This document shows, one piece after another, positions 45,339 to 56,977 of a stretch of DNA of 64,000 bases. The DNA lies in assembly GCA_905250025.1 (NCBI GenBank), contig CAJNOJ010000052.1:331054-395053 (forward strand). The letters run 5' to 3'. A program made the position numbers and the translations under genes. The notes beneath the pieces were generated by a model, which ran no database searches, was not told the DNA's origin, and saw only the letters and a program-made list of their open reading frames with translations. The stretch's first letter is position 1. Every line of letters starts with the position of its first letter. This stretch comes from Adineta ricciae (taxonomy: Eukaryota > Rotifera > Eurotatoria > Adinetida > Adinetidae).

Positions 45339-47189
45339 ATGTCTGACAACGAATTAGATGAACTACTTTTACAATTGAAAGATGCATGTAAAAAGTAGAT
45401 AAATCGCTTTTTTGAATATCTTCAATTTCTAATCGATTTTTGCATTTTGAGGTCTCGTCACCATTCATCGAATGAAACTAATCTCAATACGACTCTTAAA
45501 AAGATCGATGTCTTCATTAATCGACGTCAGATGAAGTTACTTAATCATCAAAAACGTCTCGAAGATTTACAACGTGACTTACTAGTATCCGAATGTGAAA
45601 GTTCTCGCAATCGTGTTGCACTCGAAAGAAAACATTTCGAAGTATGAACGTCATTGAAAATCTATCATATCATTCGTTTTTGTCGATCAGGTCAATCAAT
45701 TGCATATGATGTTAGACAAAGCAGAACAAACTACTCAAGATATTATCACTAAATATGATAAAGAAATGCAGAAATTAACACATCAGGTGAATATTTATTG
45801 AATAATTCACTGGATCCTATTTAAATTTTTATAGCTTTCAAATGTTCAGCAAGAATGTGATCGATTTAAGACAATACAGACGATTAATCAAGATGATAAA
45901 TCAATCAAAGATGTCTTAACTGAAATTCATCGACTTCGAGAACATAATAAGGTTGTTTTCTTTAACTTAATTCCTTAAAATTCCATATCTCGAATCTCCA
46001 ATAGATGCTCGAAGTTGATAATCAACGTCTGTATATTGAAAATGATCAATTGAAACAAGCACAAAATTCGCCATTGCAAAACTTACTCGATTCGTTGCAA
46101 CGCAGTAACTCCGTGAATCCAACATTATTCGAGTCAAAAGTACAATCTCTTGAGAAAGATATTCAAGATTACAAACAACGTACAAATCAACAAGTAAACG
46201 AATGATTATCTCATGAATGTTTTCGCATAGTTTCAACGTTTTAGTCGGACGAAATCGAAAAACTTCGTTTAGCGTTGCATAATAGTGAACAACAATGTAG
46301 TTCACTCCGATCAGAGCTACAGACTGCTCAAAAAGAAAAAGAAATTCTCAAGGTTCATTTACTCGAACAGAAATTTATGGAAAGTCCATCAACTGATCCT
46401 AAGTAATTCACTTCCGTTGTCTTTCATTGCGCGGAACATACAGTTCAACTTTTAGAGAGATTGATTATGAAAAGTTCATTCGTCAAGAACTTGAAACAAA
46501 TATTGGCCAAGCAAATAAACTGATCAAGTGAGCTATCGATTTACAAACTATTCTCAACTCTTTTCGATTTTCAGTTATTGGAATTATCATAAAGAATCCT
46601 TAGAAGAGAAAATTCGACAATTGACATCAGAAATTACTCAACTGAAGAGAAATGTAAATGATTAATATCTTCCAATTTTCATCCGAATGATTTTCTTTTC
46701 ATAGAATGTCAATGATTTCTCCTTACAGATAAGTCAATGTAATGAAAATGTTCTTCATACCAAACGAGAGATGAATGTTTTACACATGGAAATAACTGAC
46801 AAAAATACGATTATCTACAATTTGTATCGAAAGATTGAATGTCTCGAACAGGCATTGACAATATCAAAACAACGAATGAATGCTCAATTACATGAAATTG
46901 AAGTAAATATATTCAATTCATCTAGAAAACATTTTCAATTGTGTTCTTTCTCTCACAAAGGAACTTCGATCAAGAAACCCAATGAGTACATTAACGATCA
47001 ACAGACAAATAGTAAAGAATTTCATGAATTTCTTCTTCCAAATAACGATTCTTTTGTTAATAGAAACAAACATCACCGTTCGTCGATGGAATACTAACAG
47101 ATGATGAAGTTCAACTGCGACAATCCATTGATCTCGACAAAAACTTGTTCACAAGTTCGCCGATAAAATCGACGAATATACACAAGTAA
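45339..47189 (+). CDS. Orphan coiled-coil protein, eleven small exons
   Basis: Exons 45339-45394, 45452-45641, 45691-45786, 45835-45951, 46005-46193, 46245-46402, 46456-46527, 46575-46653, 46705-46902, 46961-47011 and 47064-47189 all join in phase, giving 443 residues from MSDNELDELLLQLKDACKK to ...IKSTNIHK. Nearly the whole protein is heptad-like Leu/Ile/Glu/Lys/Gln coiled coil with no membrane span or catalytic motif. Such proteins are often centrosomal or ciliary; here that is only a guess. Introns are 49-65 nt. The last two splice sites are my least certain calls, but they give a solvent-exposed ending whose coding is mirrored in the decayed copy at 49057-49970. AATAAA at 47314. Confidence 0.75.
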
Positions 47190-47835
47190 TTAGAATTTTA
47201 TTTCTCAGCAAGTATACTGGAATATTGACATGTGTTGAAAACAGTGTGTCTTTCTCTTGTACTTGACCTACATGTATTCAAGAATAGTTAAATGATAGAA
47301 CTTTTCTTTTCGAAATAAAATCATCAGATATGTTGTTCGTTTTCGTTGTTTTTAGACACTTTCACCATATTGATAGTGATTCATCATTGAAATGCTCAAT
47401 GAATTTCATGGAATGATTAAACTTTGTTTGTTTAATTGATGAACTGATTCAATGTCGATTTTATTTTATGTAGATTTTCTCTGATAACAAATAAATATCA
47501 AATGATTTCTCTGTAGTCAGTTATTGTCTCATGATCACCTTCACATGTGACCTACGAGAAACTAACTCTTCATTCTTCTGCTTATCTTAAACCCTAGGAA
47601 GTACTGAAATCAGCAGACTAGATGATGATCAGTATTGTGAGAAAAAGCTTTTTAGTCAAATGAAATTATGCGCTAAAATCTGTTTGTAGAGTGTACGGTG
47701 AGTATGAAAGTCTTGCTGACATGTTCTTATCAGTAGCAATTATCTTCTAACGTATTTTGCTGATCTTAGCGAAAGTAGAATATGTGATATGAGATGATAC
47801 ATGACATAAAAATTGTGTGTTATATGATTTTCTAG
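47190..47835. other. 3' flank of the coiled-coil gene, no gene seen
   Basis: Contains the AATAAA at 47314 and AT-rich sequence. A segment near 47460-47520 (TGTAGATTTTCTCTGATAAC) is repeated at 49917-49970 and marks the far end of the decayed duplication. Confidence 0.6.
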
Positions 47836-48720
47836 TTTTCGTTCATCAACACTTTTGTATTTGCAAGTTCAATTACAATCGTTTCAGGATTGTGTTTATA
47901 TCCTCGATGGTCATTTCAATCTACTTCACACGCTCAATATTGATATGATTAATCCTTTTGATCTGCATGAAGTTAAGAATCGAGTTCGTTTTTGTTAAGA
48001 GAAATCTTTCTTGTTGAAGACAAGTTATTTTTCTTTCAAAAATCAATTACCAAATCTCAAGTCTTTTTCGTTTTCATCCAAGTTCTTGTTACATGTTTAT
48101 GAGCAAACAATTCTTCCGCTTCTCGTTCGAATGTCAAATCTGAAACGGCTCGGTTTGTATGTTCCAAGGGTAAGTGAAACAAGATCTATTGTTGGAAATT
48201 ATCCGTCGGAAAATATTCTCAATCATATGACGAAATTAGATGATTTTCCAACTAAGACTATTGTTTGTTATATTGCTCATTTATCCAAAATGAACGGAGG
48301 ACAATGTCATATTTCTTTATATTCAGTTTAGATGAAATATTACAATTGTATCACGAACAATTTTCCGGGTAGATCGTATCAATACGTTTAGAGAGTATCA
48401 TTATTTGATGAAAAACCTTTTGAACATTTCGAATTTAAAAATCGTTTCTATTCGTGCTAATCTTAACCGTGAGAAATGAAAAAGCACAAAATCGTTAGGA
48501 ACCAAGTGGAAATGTATTTCTTATCTTATATTCTCTTCTTTATGAATGTCATTCTTTGTATTGATTATGAATCTTTAGAACGAGTGACAGACAATTTTAC
48601 AAAGGAAAGTACACGAATCAATTGCGACAAAGATAACCAATTATGTTTTCGTGATAAAACAAAATGTTGAAATTCGTTGAAAGAATTTCTTCCAAATGCA
48701 ACGATAATTAATCGATGGAG
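47836..48720 (+). pseudogene. Decayed F-box/LRR-like gene of a type I associate with bdelloid rotifers
   Basis: Translations in shifting frames read as one degenerating Leu-rich protein. The parts are: LQSFQDCVYILDGHFNLLHT and an in-frame TAA near 47997; in the same frame LPNLKSFSFSSKF, ILPLLVRMSNLKRLGLY and ENILNHMTKL; then more stops and frame changes, with DEKPFEHF near 48400; finally DYESLERVTDNFTKESTRIN near 48570-48630. I recall this order of motifs from a large uncharacterised F-box/LRR-like family in bdelloid genomes; that is memory and not a search. No intact start, and at least two stops and frameshifts, so it is called a pseudogene. It lies between the intact coiled-coil locus and its decayed duplicate. 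Confidence 0.55.
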
Positions 48721-49056
48721 CTTTTGAAAGAAAATTAAAACAACAGCTTCTATCAATTGTGTTTGTTGTGATCTTGATTTTGTCTAAACTGGATTAATGT
48801 TCTCTAACTAAATATTTGAGTATATTTCGAACTACTTGTGATGATCGATCAGTGAAAGTTCTTTTATTGCTGATGCTCGTGGTTCATCGTAATAAATTTC
48901 CAGGTCGATCAATTCCATACCCGAATCTGATATTGGATTTTATCGGATTCCGTTGGTTGTAGATTATATCGGATTTCGTAGGAACGTCGAATCCGACAAG
49001 ATCCTATCGGCCCCGTTACCAGATTTGTCGACCTGAGTTGATGAGATGATATCAAC
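48721..49056. other. Short spacer with repeated TCGGATT motifs
   Basis: Between 48920 and 49010 the words ATCGGATT and TCGGATTTCG recur in one orientation and CGAATCCGA in the other. This could be a remnant of a small repeat or transposon end. No coding signal. Confidence 0.4.
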
Positions 49057-49970
49057 AGAATTCTTTTGGTTGTGCTTTAGATACTATTAATAGTGCTTCC
49101 GATCAGAAGAAAGGGCAGAAGATACATGGAAACCCTTTTGATTGTTATCAAGAGTGTGTTGCTTTTAAATACATTGAAATGTATCTAAAGACAGGGTATG
49201 AAAGATTTTATCGTTCTCGTCTTTGATATCTGTGGGATGGTTTTCTATATGTTGAAAACGATGAATTGAAACAAGTAAACAATTCTCCACCGTAAAAATC
49301 ACTTAATTTATTGAAACGCAGTAACATATTCATGAATGTTTCGGTGTCAAAGCGAAAAACTTCGTTTAGTGTTGAGGAATAATTGAGTAACAGCGTAATT
49401 CACTGCGATCAGGATTAAAGAAAAGAAATTCTCAAGATTCATTTACCCAAACAAAAATAGGTTGAATGTACTTCATATGTACGTAAATAACTAATAAAAA
49501 TACGATTATTTTGTTAATAGAAACATGAATCACCATCCATCGATAGGATGCCGATTGATGATGAAGTTCAACTGCGACTATCCATCGATATCAATAAAAC
49601 CTGTATACAAGTAAATACGATTTTGTTTCTTAACAAGTACATTGCAATATGGGTTGATATTCTGTTGACATGTATGTCAGACTGGAGGTTTTTCTCTCGG
49701 TCGCAGTTGTGACCTGCCTATATTCAAGAACAGTACAACGACAAAACTTTTCGGCCCATAATAAACAGATAAGATATTCTGCTGTTTTTCTTCCTGTTTA
49801 GATCTTTTAATCATTTTTATAGTGTTCCATCGTCGAGATTGTAGACAAATTTCATCGGATGATAGAACTTTTCGTTTGCTTGATTGATTAATTAGTTCGA
49901 CGTGGATTTTATTCGATGTAGATTTTCTCTGATAACAAATAAATATCAACTGATTTTTTTCTGTAGCCTG
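49057..49970 (+). pseudogene. Decayed, internally deleted duplicate of the SIAE/coiled-coil locus
   Basis: Aligns by eye in several blocks. 49065-49240 matches 45016-45215 (SIAE first exon plus the shared promoter). 49247-49330 matches exon 5 of the coiled-coil gene around 46030-46105. 49360-49465 matches exon 6 around 46250-46370. 49470-49510 matches around 46770-46815. 49515-49620 matches the last exon at 47053-47189. 49780-49970 matches the 3' flank at 47330-47525. Identity is roughly 80% where aligned. Stops and indels (for example CCACCGTAA near 49294) remove any protein. The order is preserved with large deletions, so it is a DNA-level segmental duplication rather than a retrocopy. Confidence 0.85.
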
Positions 49971-51422
49971 AATACATGTTTATTGTATACTGAATGCAAT
50001 GAGTAGAAAGCCCACAAATGTTTTGTATGATTGATTTTGTGTATATGTGTTATGTACTGATCTATTTTTTTTCTGCTAATGATATCCAGTTAGTTGAAGG
50101 GTCGTTCGTGTTGGATACATTTTTATGGGTTGTCTTCAATCAACACCTACGCATTTAGAGAAATCTTCAGTATAACCTTGGTTAAAGAACATATTTAAGA
50201 ATAGAACAGATCAGACTGTAATTAGATGAGCAACAACTGGGACATAACTTAAATAGTAACAATACATGAGTAGCTGTTTTAGGGAATCTTTGTTGTCTTC
50301 CTTTTATTGATATCTTACAGAAAGAAAAAGGAAAAAAAAACATTCCTAATTGCCAGTAGCGTTGGCTTGATATAGATCTTTTCCTTTCGTAAGACGACGT
50401 GATTGATCATCAGAATATCATTGGCGAGAAAGAAGAAAAGGAAGGAAATATACCAGGTTAACGAGGGTAGATGAGGCACATCTTACCAGTGGTTAGACAA
50501 GAACAGAAAGGAAATAATATTGGTTGTAAATGGTTGTTTCTGCGACCGACTTAGTAGAGCCAAATTTGGGAGGAACATTTAGGTTAGAGTTTCATCTCGT
50601 CATCGCTTTTCTGCCCACGGACTGTCGATGCCTACGCATATGTATAAATACCCATCGTACATATAGAAAAGACCGAATCGTCTCAAGAGCGCGTTTCCTT
50701 TATGCTATTTTTCTCTCCTGTTATCCAAATAATGATGAGAGATACTGTGCATGGTAACAGTGATGGTATCGTTCTTTTTCTCCTTCCTCAACTAGAGATA
50801 CACATCTTCCGTATTCACTACTGTAGATATTTTCTCAATATCTTTTTCGTCGTCGTCGTTCTCTCAGTGATGATGCTGGAAACAATCATTCCCAGAGAAA
50901 AAAAGGATGTTCTAGACGCTATCGATTGTTTTTTTTTGTAGATACGGAATAGCTGCACATCGACTGATACGTATAGATAGCGAGCAAGAAAAACAGAGAT
51001 CAAGAAAACAACTGTATTGTTTTTATATCCTTTTTTTCTTCGCAGAGAAGGAGAAGTTTCATTAGAGAGCTAGTCGACTAGCTTGTTTTTTTTTATGCAA
51101 GTAAATACAACAAGAGCATACCGTTTATCAAGTCAAAATTATTGTGAGTAAAGAATACGTATACATAAATATCAATATTTTTCCTCGATAGATTTATCGA
51201 ATGAAAATATATCGCTTTCAACTCTTCGCAAGTAGTCAAATGACAAATACACAAACAAAATATTTGTGCTTTTGGCAAGAAAATTTCTTTCACTTGCGGT
51301 ACATCCATAGATTTAACTGAGAAATTTATCCTTGATAACTTTAGCACTGTCCCTCTCATATGATTTGCTGTTTTTGTTTGTCTCAAGTGCATGTACCTAC
51401 TTGATTTCATTCATCCTTCCAG
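49971..51422. other. Upstream region of the LIM genes, no gene seen
   Basis: 1.45 kb AT- and T-rich sequence. Frames at 50530-50941 and 51093-51410 lack any recognisable domain. The sequence ends CTTCATCCTTCCAG... immediately before the first LIM ATG, a splice-acceptor-like end, so an untranslated 5' exon may be hidden here. Confidence 0.45.
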
Positions 51423-51974
51423 ATGCCATTCACAGTAACAATCGTTCGTTGCCCGAAATGTAATCAGGCTGTTTACCATGCTGAAGAAGTACAAGCAGCG
51501 GGTAAAAAATGGCACAAAACATGTTTTAAATGTGGTAAAGTATCATTCCTATACTCTGCTTTTGCTCTCTTTCTCGCCCTTCCTATGTCTAATTGTTCAT
51601 CAAGCGAAATACGATTTTATTTGTTATTTTCAGGCTTGTGCAGAAAGATGTTAGAATCGACAACACTGGCTGAACATGAAGGCGATCTGTTCTGTAAACA
51701 ATGTTATGCACGTAAATTCGTAAGTTATTGCGTTTGCTTTCATTTTAACACACATTAATCTAATAAATTATAGGGCCCGAAAGGCGTAGGCTTTGGTGGG
51801 GGTGCAGGTACACTCGGTATGGATACAGGAGAACATCTTGGAAATACAACGGGATCCGAAATGACGTAAGTCTATCCTATCTTGATTGACAGTTGTTCTT
51901 GTTACTACATATGACTCCATTGATTTAGAAATAAACCACATTATGCTCCACCGCCTGGTCTTGATCAACAGTGA
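51423..51974 (+). CDS. Single-LIM muscle protein, CSRP/Mlp60A type (tandem copy 1)
   Basis: Small zinc-binding scaffold of the cysteine- and glycine-rich protein family; relatives bind alpha-actinin and actin at Z-discs and in nuclei. Exons 51423-51534, 51634-51719, 51774-51865 and 51929-51974 join in phase for 111 residues. One LIM domain (about residues 10-63): CPKC...WHKTCFKCGLC...FCKQCYARKF. It is followed by the family's Gly-rich block GPKGVGFGGGAGTLGMDTGE and a short tail ending YAPPPGLDQQ. One LIM plus Gly block matches fly Mlp60A and one half of vertebrate CSRP. The acceptor-like CTTCCAG stands directly before the ATG. The copy at 52177 is its nearest relative. Confidence 0.9.
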
Positions 51975-52176
51975 TAGTGCGGAGTAATCAAATCTATATT
52001 TCATGAACATTTCTTTTGCTCAAAGTTTTTGTTTTCTTCTTCTACGTTAATATATTTTTATTCGTCCGCTTCGCTATGATATACAAGATGGGTGTGAAAC
52101 AAATTCTAATCATTCGATATTATTTTAGATTTTATCCTTTTGCGTTCAGTTCTAATTCGTCTTTTCTCATACAATC

Positions 52177-52748
52177 ATGCCATTTACACCAGCCGAAGTG
52201 TTCAAATGTAAGACCAGAGACAAAACTTGTCTTGTTATTTTCTGCTTTTGCCTAGGCCCAAAATGCAATCAAAACGTCTATGCTGCTGAAGAAGTCGCAG
52301 CAGCCGGAAAGAAATGGCACAAAATGTGCTTCAAATGCGGTACGTCACACATGATCGGAAAAAATCTAATAATTCATTTCATCTCTTCTGAATAAATTAG
52401 GTCTCTGCAAGAAAATGTTAGAAGCTATGACGATGGCTGTGCATGAAGGAAACATTTTCTGCAAACAATGTTACGGTCGTAAATTCGGGTAAGTTATCGA
52501 CCATATACATAATCAAAATCACAGATCAAAATTCTTTTCCAGACCAAAAGGTTATGGTTTCGGACAAGGTGCTGGTACATTAGGTATGGATACTGGCGAA
52601 CATTTAGGAAACAAGAGTGGATCTGAGATGAGGTAAGAACCCCCCTGTTGTTTTCTTTTGGAATGCATTATTGATTTGTGTTGCTTTCAATTGTAGCAAT
52701 AAACCAAACTATGCCCCACCACCTGGTGCTGCTCATCATGATGAATAA
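52177..52748 (+). CDS. Single-LIM muscle protein, CSRP/Mlp60A type (tandem copy 2)
   Basis: Exons 52177-52207, 52256-52339, 52401-52488, 52543-52632 and 52697-52748 join in phase for 114 residues. Same layout as its neighbour: LIM domain CPKCNQNVYAAEEV...WHKMCFKCGLC...FCKQCYGRKF, Gly block GPKGYGFGQGAGTLGMDTGE, and tail YAPPPGAAHHDE. It has one more intron than copy 1, splitting the first LIM cysteine codon (T/GC at 52207/52256), while the other introns sit at nearly the same places. Only 202 bp separate the stop of copy 1 from this ATG, so the pair is a recent-looking tandem duplication and could be co-transcribed. Role inferred from the family: muscle sarcomere assembly or mechanosensing. 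Confidence 0.9.
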
Positions 52749-53553
52749 ATGGATTTGCTTATTACTTAATATCCAAGTCCATTATTTCTCATGTATAAAC
52801 ATATTCAGAAACAGAACAAACTCGATCTCATATCTTTTTTTCTCTTCTGAAATTCTTTACTCGTTTCGAACTCTGATCACCTTTAGCAAAGCCTTCTTCT
52901 CTTTTTGTTTAAGACTATTCTTTGAAAAACCTGGTCGTGTTTTTTTTTCTTCTTTTACCTCTTCTTCTTTTTATTCAATTTAATATTCTATGCGAGATGC
53001 AATCTTTTAATACGATTTAACCAAAAAAGAACAACAACAATCTAACAAATCATTTCGGATAACAACTAATCAATCTGTTTGTCATTGATTTCAACAGCAA
53101 TTACACTATTTGCAAGCACATCTCTCAATTGAATTGCACGCAAAACGTGATAAACAAACTTCCTTATGTCTCCTTTCGAACAATCATAGAATATGACCTT
53201 TCTTTTTGATAATTATCGATGTAGATATACTAGTAAACCATCGATAAAAACCTAACCAAATGCTTGCCGACATTTCTTCTCATCCGACAGAACTAGCAAT
53301 CATGGGGGAGAGATCTGTCTAACTTATGCTTGTCTATTTACATGAATAAGATGGATAATGGCAAATAACAACAAAAAACAACAGCTTTGCATTATTGTTT
53401 TTTCTCAAGATCTAACCAATCACGAAGGTTTTATCACAGAAGAAAAAGATTGCTATACATAATACTACCAAATGAATAGAAAAACAACAACAACAATGTA
53501 AATATGGACAAGTAACTTAAATAAACGAATACCGTATGGATGTGGCAGATTGT
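52749..53553. other. Convergent 3' flanks, no gene seen
   Basis: T-rich 3' flank of the second LIM gene, then A-rich 3' flank of the minus-strand orphan at 53554. No exon-like frame. Confidence 0.5.
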
Positions 53554-54717
53554 TCAGTTGAACAAATGGGTAGAATTGTATGGAGAAGATTGATATGAGT
53601 TCGCACAAAAAGAATCAAATGGTAAAATATGGTTTGAATGTGGTTGATGATAACGATCGAATGGAAGATCATACGAAGATTCTTCATATCGATTATTAGC
53701 TAAGGAATGCGGTGAAGGAGGAGAAGAATGAAAATTATAATAGTTTTGATTGAAATGTTGATCGACAAAATGTGGTTGATACTGAAAAGATCAGGAGAAT
53801 GATTGTATATTTCATCAATTAATACAAAACTTACGAAAGGATTGGGTGGCGGACTATGAAATTCAGGCCGAATTGACATCAGTGGCGGTGGTGGAGGAAA
53901 GTAATTCGGCTAGAAAAGATTTCAAATTTCTTCTCATACGAATATAGTATATACACATACTTCTTCAATCATATCATATAGGGTTTGTTTGAAGAAATTG
54001 ACAACATTTGAATTCTGCGGCGTTTGTTGACATTGCTCATTGAAAACCTGTACCATAAAAAAGCATTGTTTGCTGTTTTATTAGTTAGAACAAACTTTAC
54101 GTTGTAATTATGTGGTTCAAAGACTTTCTCATTGCATCGTTTTGGTCGATGTCGATTCTTTCGTTTGGTTTTGATTATCGGTGTTTGTTCAGGTTGTTTC
54201 CTCTCTGACATTTTATTCATAATTGATAAAGATGATGCTGATGATACTTGAGAATGAGACATTATCGACTGATATGATGGCAATTTCGAAGAAGGTCGAA
54301 TCACTGGTGTAAATCCATTAGCAAGGACTGGATCTTGTTTAGGCCGAAGAATTGTTGTTTCGCCATTTCGACGGATATCCATTTCATGATTTACAAAACG
54401 ACCTTCACTTGAAATCGTTGTATCCGTATCGATATATTGTCGGCTGGTATTTTGTAATGGATCAGTTGAATGGTCTGTTAATAATTGTGCTAATGGATAA
54501 TCAAAATATTTTATATAATTCATCGTTCTTTCAACTAAATGATCTTTCAGAAGATTTGCTGGTAAGTTTTTCTAAATGAAAACAATCATTATGTTTTCGT
54601 AGAAATCGATCGAACTATTGTTTTTACGATTTGATGATGGTTATTTCGATTGAAGTGGTTCAATCTTTTGACTTGATGGATATTTGAACGAGATCTTCCT
54701 TGATTATTATGTAGCAT
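53554..54717 (-). CDS. Orphan basic, proline/asparagine-rich protein with a nuclear-localisation-like motif
   Basis: Five exons (54717-54628, 54571-54101, 54047-53961, 53909-53835, 53781-53554) all join in phase 0, giving 316 residues from MLHNNQGRSRSNIHQ to a TGA at 53554. An N-terminal Asn/His/Arg-rich segment is followed by NYIKYFDYPLAQLLTDH, a disordered Ser/Thr region, and the basic cluster KTKRKNRHRPKR (near residue 170), which looks like a nuclear localisation signal. Next comes a probable short helix (NVVNFFKQTLYDMIEE), a PPPPP stretch and a Tyr/Ser/His-rich low-complexity tail. Layout suggests an RNA- or chromatin-associated disordered protein, but no family was recognised. Consistent phase-0 splicing supports a real gene. 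Confidence 0.7.
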
Positions 54718-55255
54718 CGTTTATGTTTGACAGTTTACAATGAAATAGCAAAAGTATAATACGTGGTTCGGTGTACATGTCTTTGTTATGTGATAAGAAA
54801 GAGAGGATTTTTGAAAAAAAGTCAACAACAAGCGCCATCTTCATAAAGAAAAACTGTTGAATTGAGAAAAGCGCGTGTATTTATATTTTCTGTCAAATAT
54901 GAATATCATCTTCCATTAACCAGTGAATTGCATCTGTTTCTCTATGTTTTTTTTCTGAATTTTTTTGAATGATCATATTTTCATGGAACTAGAGAAGAAA
55001 CAACGAAAAAATCATCTTCGAATTCGAAGAACCAAATCAAACTAGTAAGAAAATACAAAAATTTCATCGAGAAAAAACAACTTCCTCTTGTGTTATAGTT
55101 TAGAAGGTAGTCATGATTGTTTAACAGAAGCTTTTATCACTATTTATAACAATTCCATATGGTGTTTACAATCAATCTATGAAGTTTTATTTCGATCTTT
55201 TTGGCAAGTGTTCCTTCTAGCGAAGGGAGAAATCTGCTATGATTCAATAGATAAA
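54718..55255. other. Divergent spacer between two orphan genes
   Basis: Holds the promoters of the genes at 53554-54717 (-) and 55256-56977 (+). The frame just upstream of 55256 is open from about 55088 and encodes a hydrophobic stretch (LFRSFWQVFLLAKG) but has no ATG. An extra 5' exon of the right-hand gene could therefore be present. Confidence 0.45.
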
Positions 55256-56977
55256 ATGGGAACAATCCCGATAAATATTATCCCAATGAACAATTCAGCA
55301 GGAGAAAATTATCGTTATCATCGATTGCCTCGCAGCCATTCTCAGTATTCACGGTAGATTGGAGCATGTGAATGAAATCGTTGATTTTTCGATAAGTTAT
55401 AGAGAGAAATCGAATCTACTTTTCAATCAAACTCGTGTAACAATTCGTCCACTAGCAAATGTAAATTTAAATCGAACACCATCGAATCCAAAACTCATAC
55501 AGAAAGAGGAAAACCCATCGAAAACTTTAGGAACAATCAATTCACATATTACTGTTGCACCTCTTCCTTCTTCTCATTGTCAAATTCTAACATCAAATGA
55601 TAATCATTCGTACCATCCAATTGATTTATCAAAATTAGAGAAAATTGGTTCACGTGAACAACTAGCCGATGAGCTATGCCGTCGATCATGTCAACCGTTA
55701 ATGTTTACCAATCGAGGAATGTGTTGTGGACATTGCCGCTCGACTCATCTTCCAAATATAGTATTTTCACAACAAGAGAAAGGATCGAGAGAAAAAACAC
55801 CGAAGCTCAGTGATGCGAGTGACACACAATCGACTCCTTACTCAGGTTTGTCTGTGTCACCTAGTCTTCGATCTCCACAGACACAATCACGAGAAGAGAA
55901 TGAAACGTACGAGCAAAATCAATCGATTTTCTCGTTTCCTGATCATGATACACCACTTTCTCAGCAATCCCAAGACATAATTAATGACGATAGTCAATTG
56001 AGATTAGATGCGGAAGAATTTGTCAATGATTCTATACAAAATGCACAAGAAAAGTATCAAAAAGTAACATCATACGTGTCCATTCTCCTTTTTCTAATCA
56101 ATACTTACTTTAGAGTTTACAAAGTTCGTCTAAAAGTGATTACAAAGATGATACTAAACAAACGGTAAAGCTTCGCTCTAAATCCGTTGTTATTTCTGAT
56201 GAACTGCCAAACGAGAAGTCAACTGAGACGAATAATTTATATCAGCGACTGTGCAGTAAACTCAATTTATCGAATGTCAATCAGATATCTGAAATTGTTG
56301 ATTTACTCGCTTGGAAAGCTCCGCATCTTCTCAAAGAACAACCTGTCAATCTCAGCCAAGGTCTTTTTCAAAACTCACTCAAACATTTCAAAACTTGTCG
56401 TTACTCTTTTATAGAAAAAGAAAATCATTTATGCGGTCAATTACTTCTCCATCCACCTTTTAAACCAAAGCGATTGATACACCTCTGTCCAGATGGAAGT
56501 ATTCAAGTTCTTTCTGCCATTGACGACCAGAAATCTTATGATCATAATCAACAGTATCATCTGAATTACTCCAATTCAGCAACAAGTAACATTTTCTTTT
56601 CCGCAAAAGAAAACGTGATAACGAAATTATTCTTAGATGAATCACCACTTGCTCTAGAATATGAAACAATCGCGGTTGATCCACCAATAGATTTGAATCA
56701 TAGAATTATTGCTGAGTCTACATCTCTTCAGCAAATACAAGCTCTTATCAAATATGATAATCTACTAGAAGATTCGCCAATTGAAATCGATTTCGAAGAA
56801 AGTGATCCTATAATCAAAGTCGATCTTGAATTAGAGGATGAGATAACCGAAGTCCATAGTGAAAATGAGGAAAATTCTTTTCCGGAGGTCTTCTTCAAAC
56901 GTATCATCACACCGGAACGTAACCACACCCTGCGTCATATAACAGATCGTTCATCATATTCAACGATAAGCTCATGA
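55256..56977 (+). CDS. Orphan Ser/Glu-rich protein with a cysteine cluster
   Basis: Three exons (55256-55353, 55403-56063, 56114-56977) join in phase for 540 residues, starting MGTIPINIIPMNN. Most of it is disordered (Ser, Gln, Asn, Glu-rich). One compact region near residues 130-165 has a cysteine cluster (LCRRSCQPLMFTNRGMCCGHC) that could bind zinc, although the spacing fits no finger I know. A second ordered part (NLSNVNQISEIVDLLAWKAP) is helical, and the C-terminal third is acidic. The first ATG is taken as the start, but the frame is open for 168 bp upstream, so the N-terminus is uncertain. It converges on the ABCA gene with 109 bp between stop codons. Function unknown. Confidence 0.7.

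Noticed and set aside
48011..48331. 106-codon plus frame as an intact small gene
   Set aside because: It continues in frame upstream through a TAA and downstream in other frames, so it is a piece of the decayed F-box/LRR-like gene.
50530..50941. Two overlapping plus frames upstream of the LIM genes
   Set aside because: Hydrophobic but without ATG-anchored domain, splice support or similarity; more likely chance frames in a possible 5' UTR intron.
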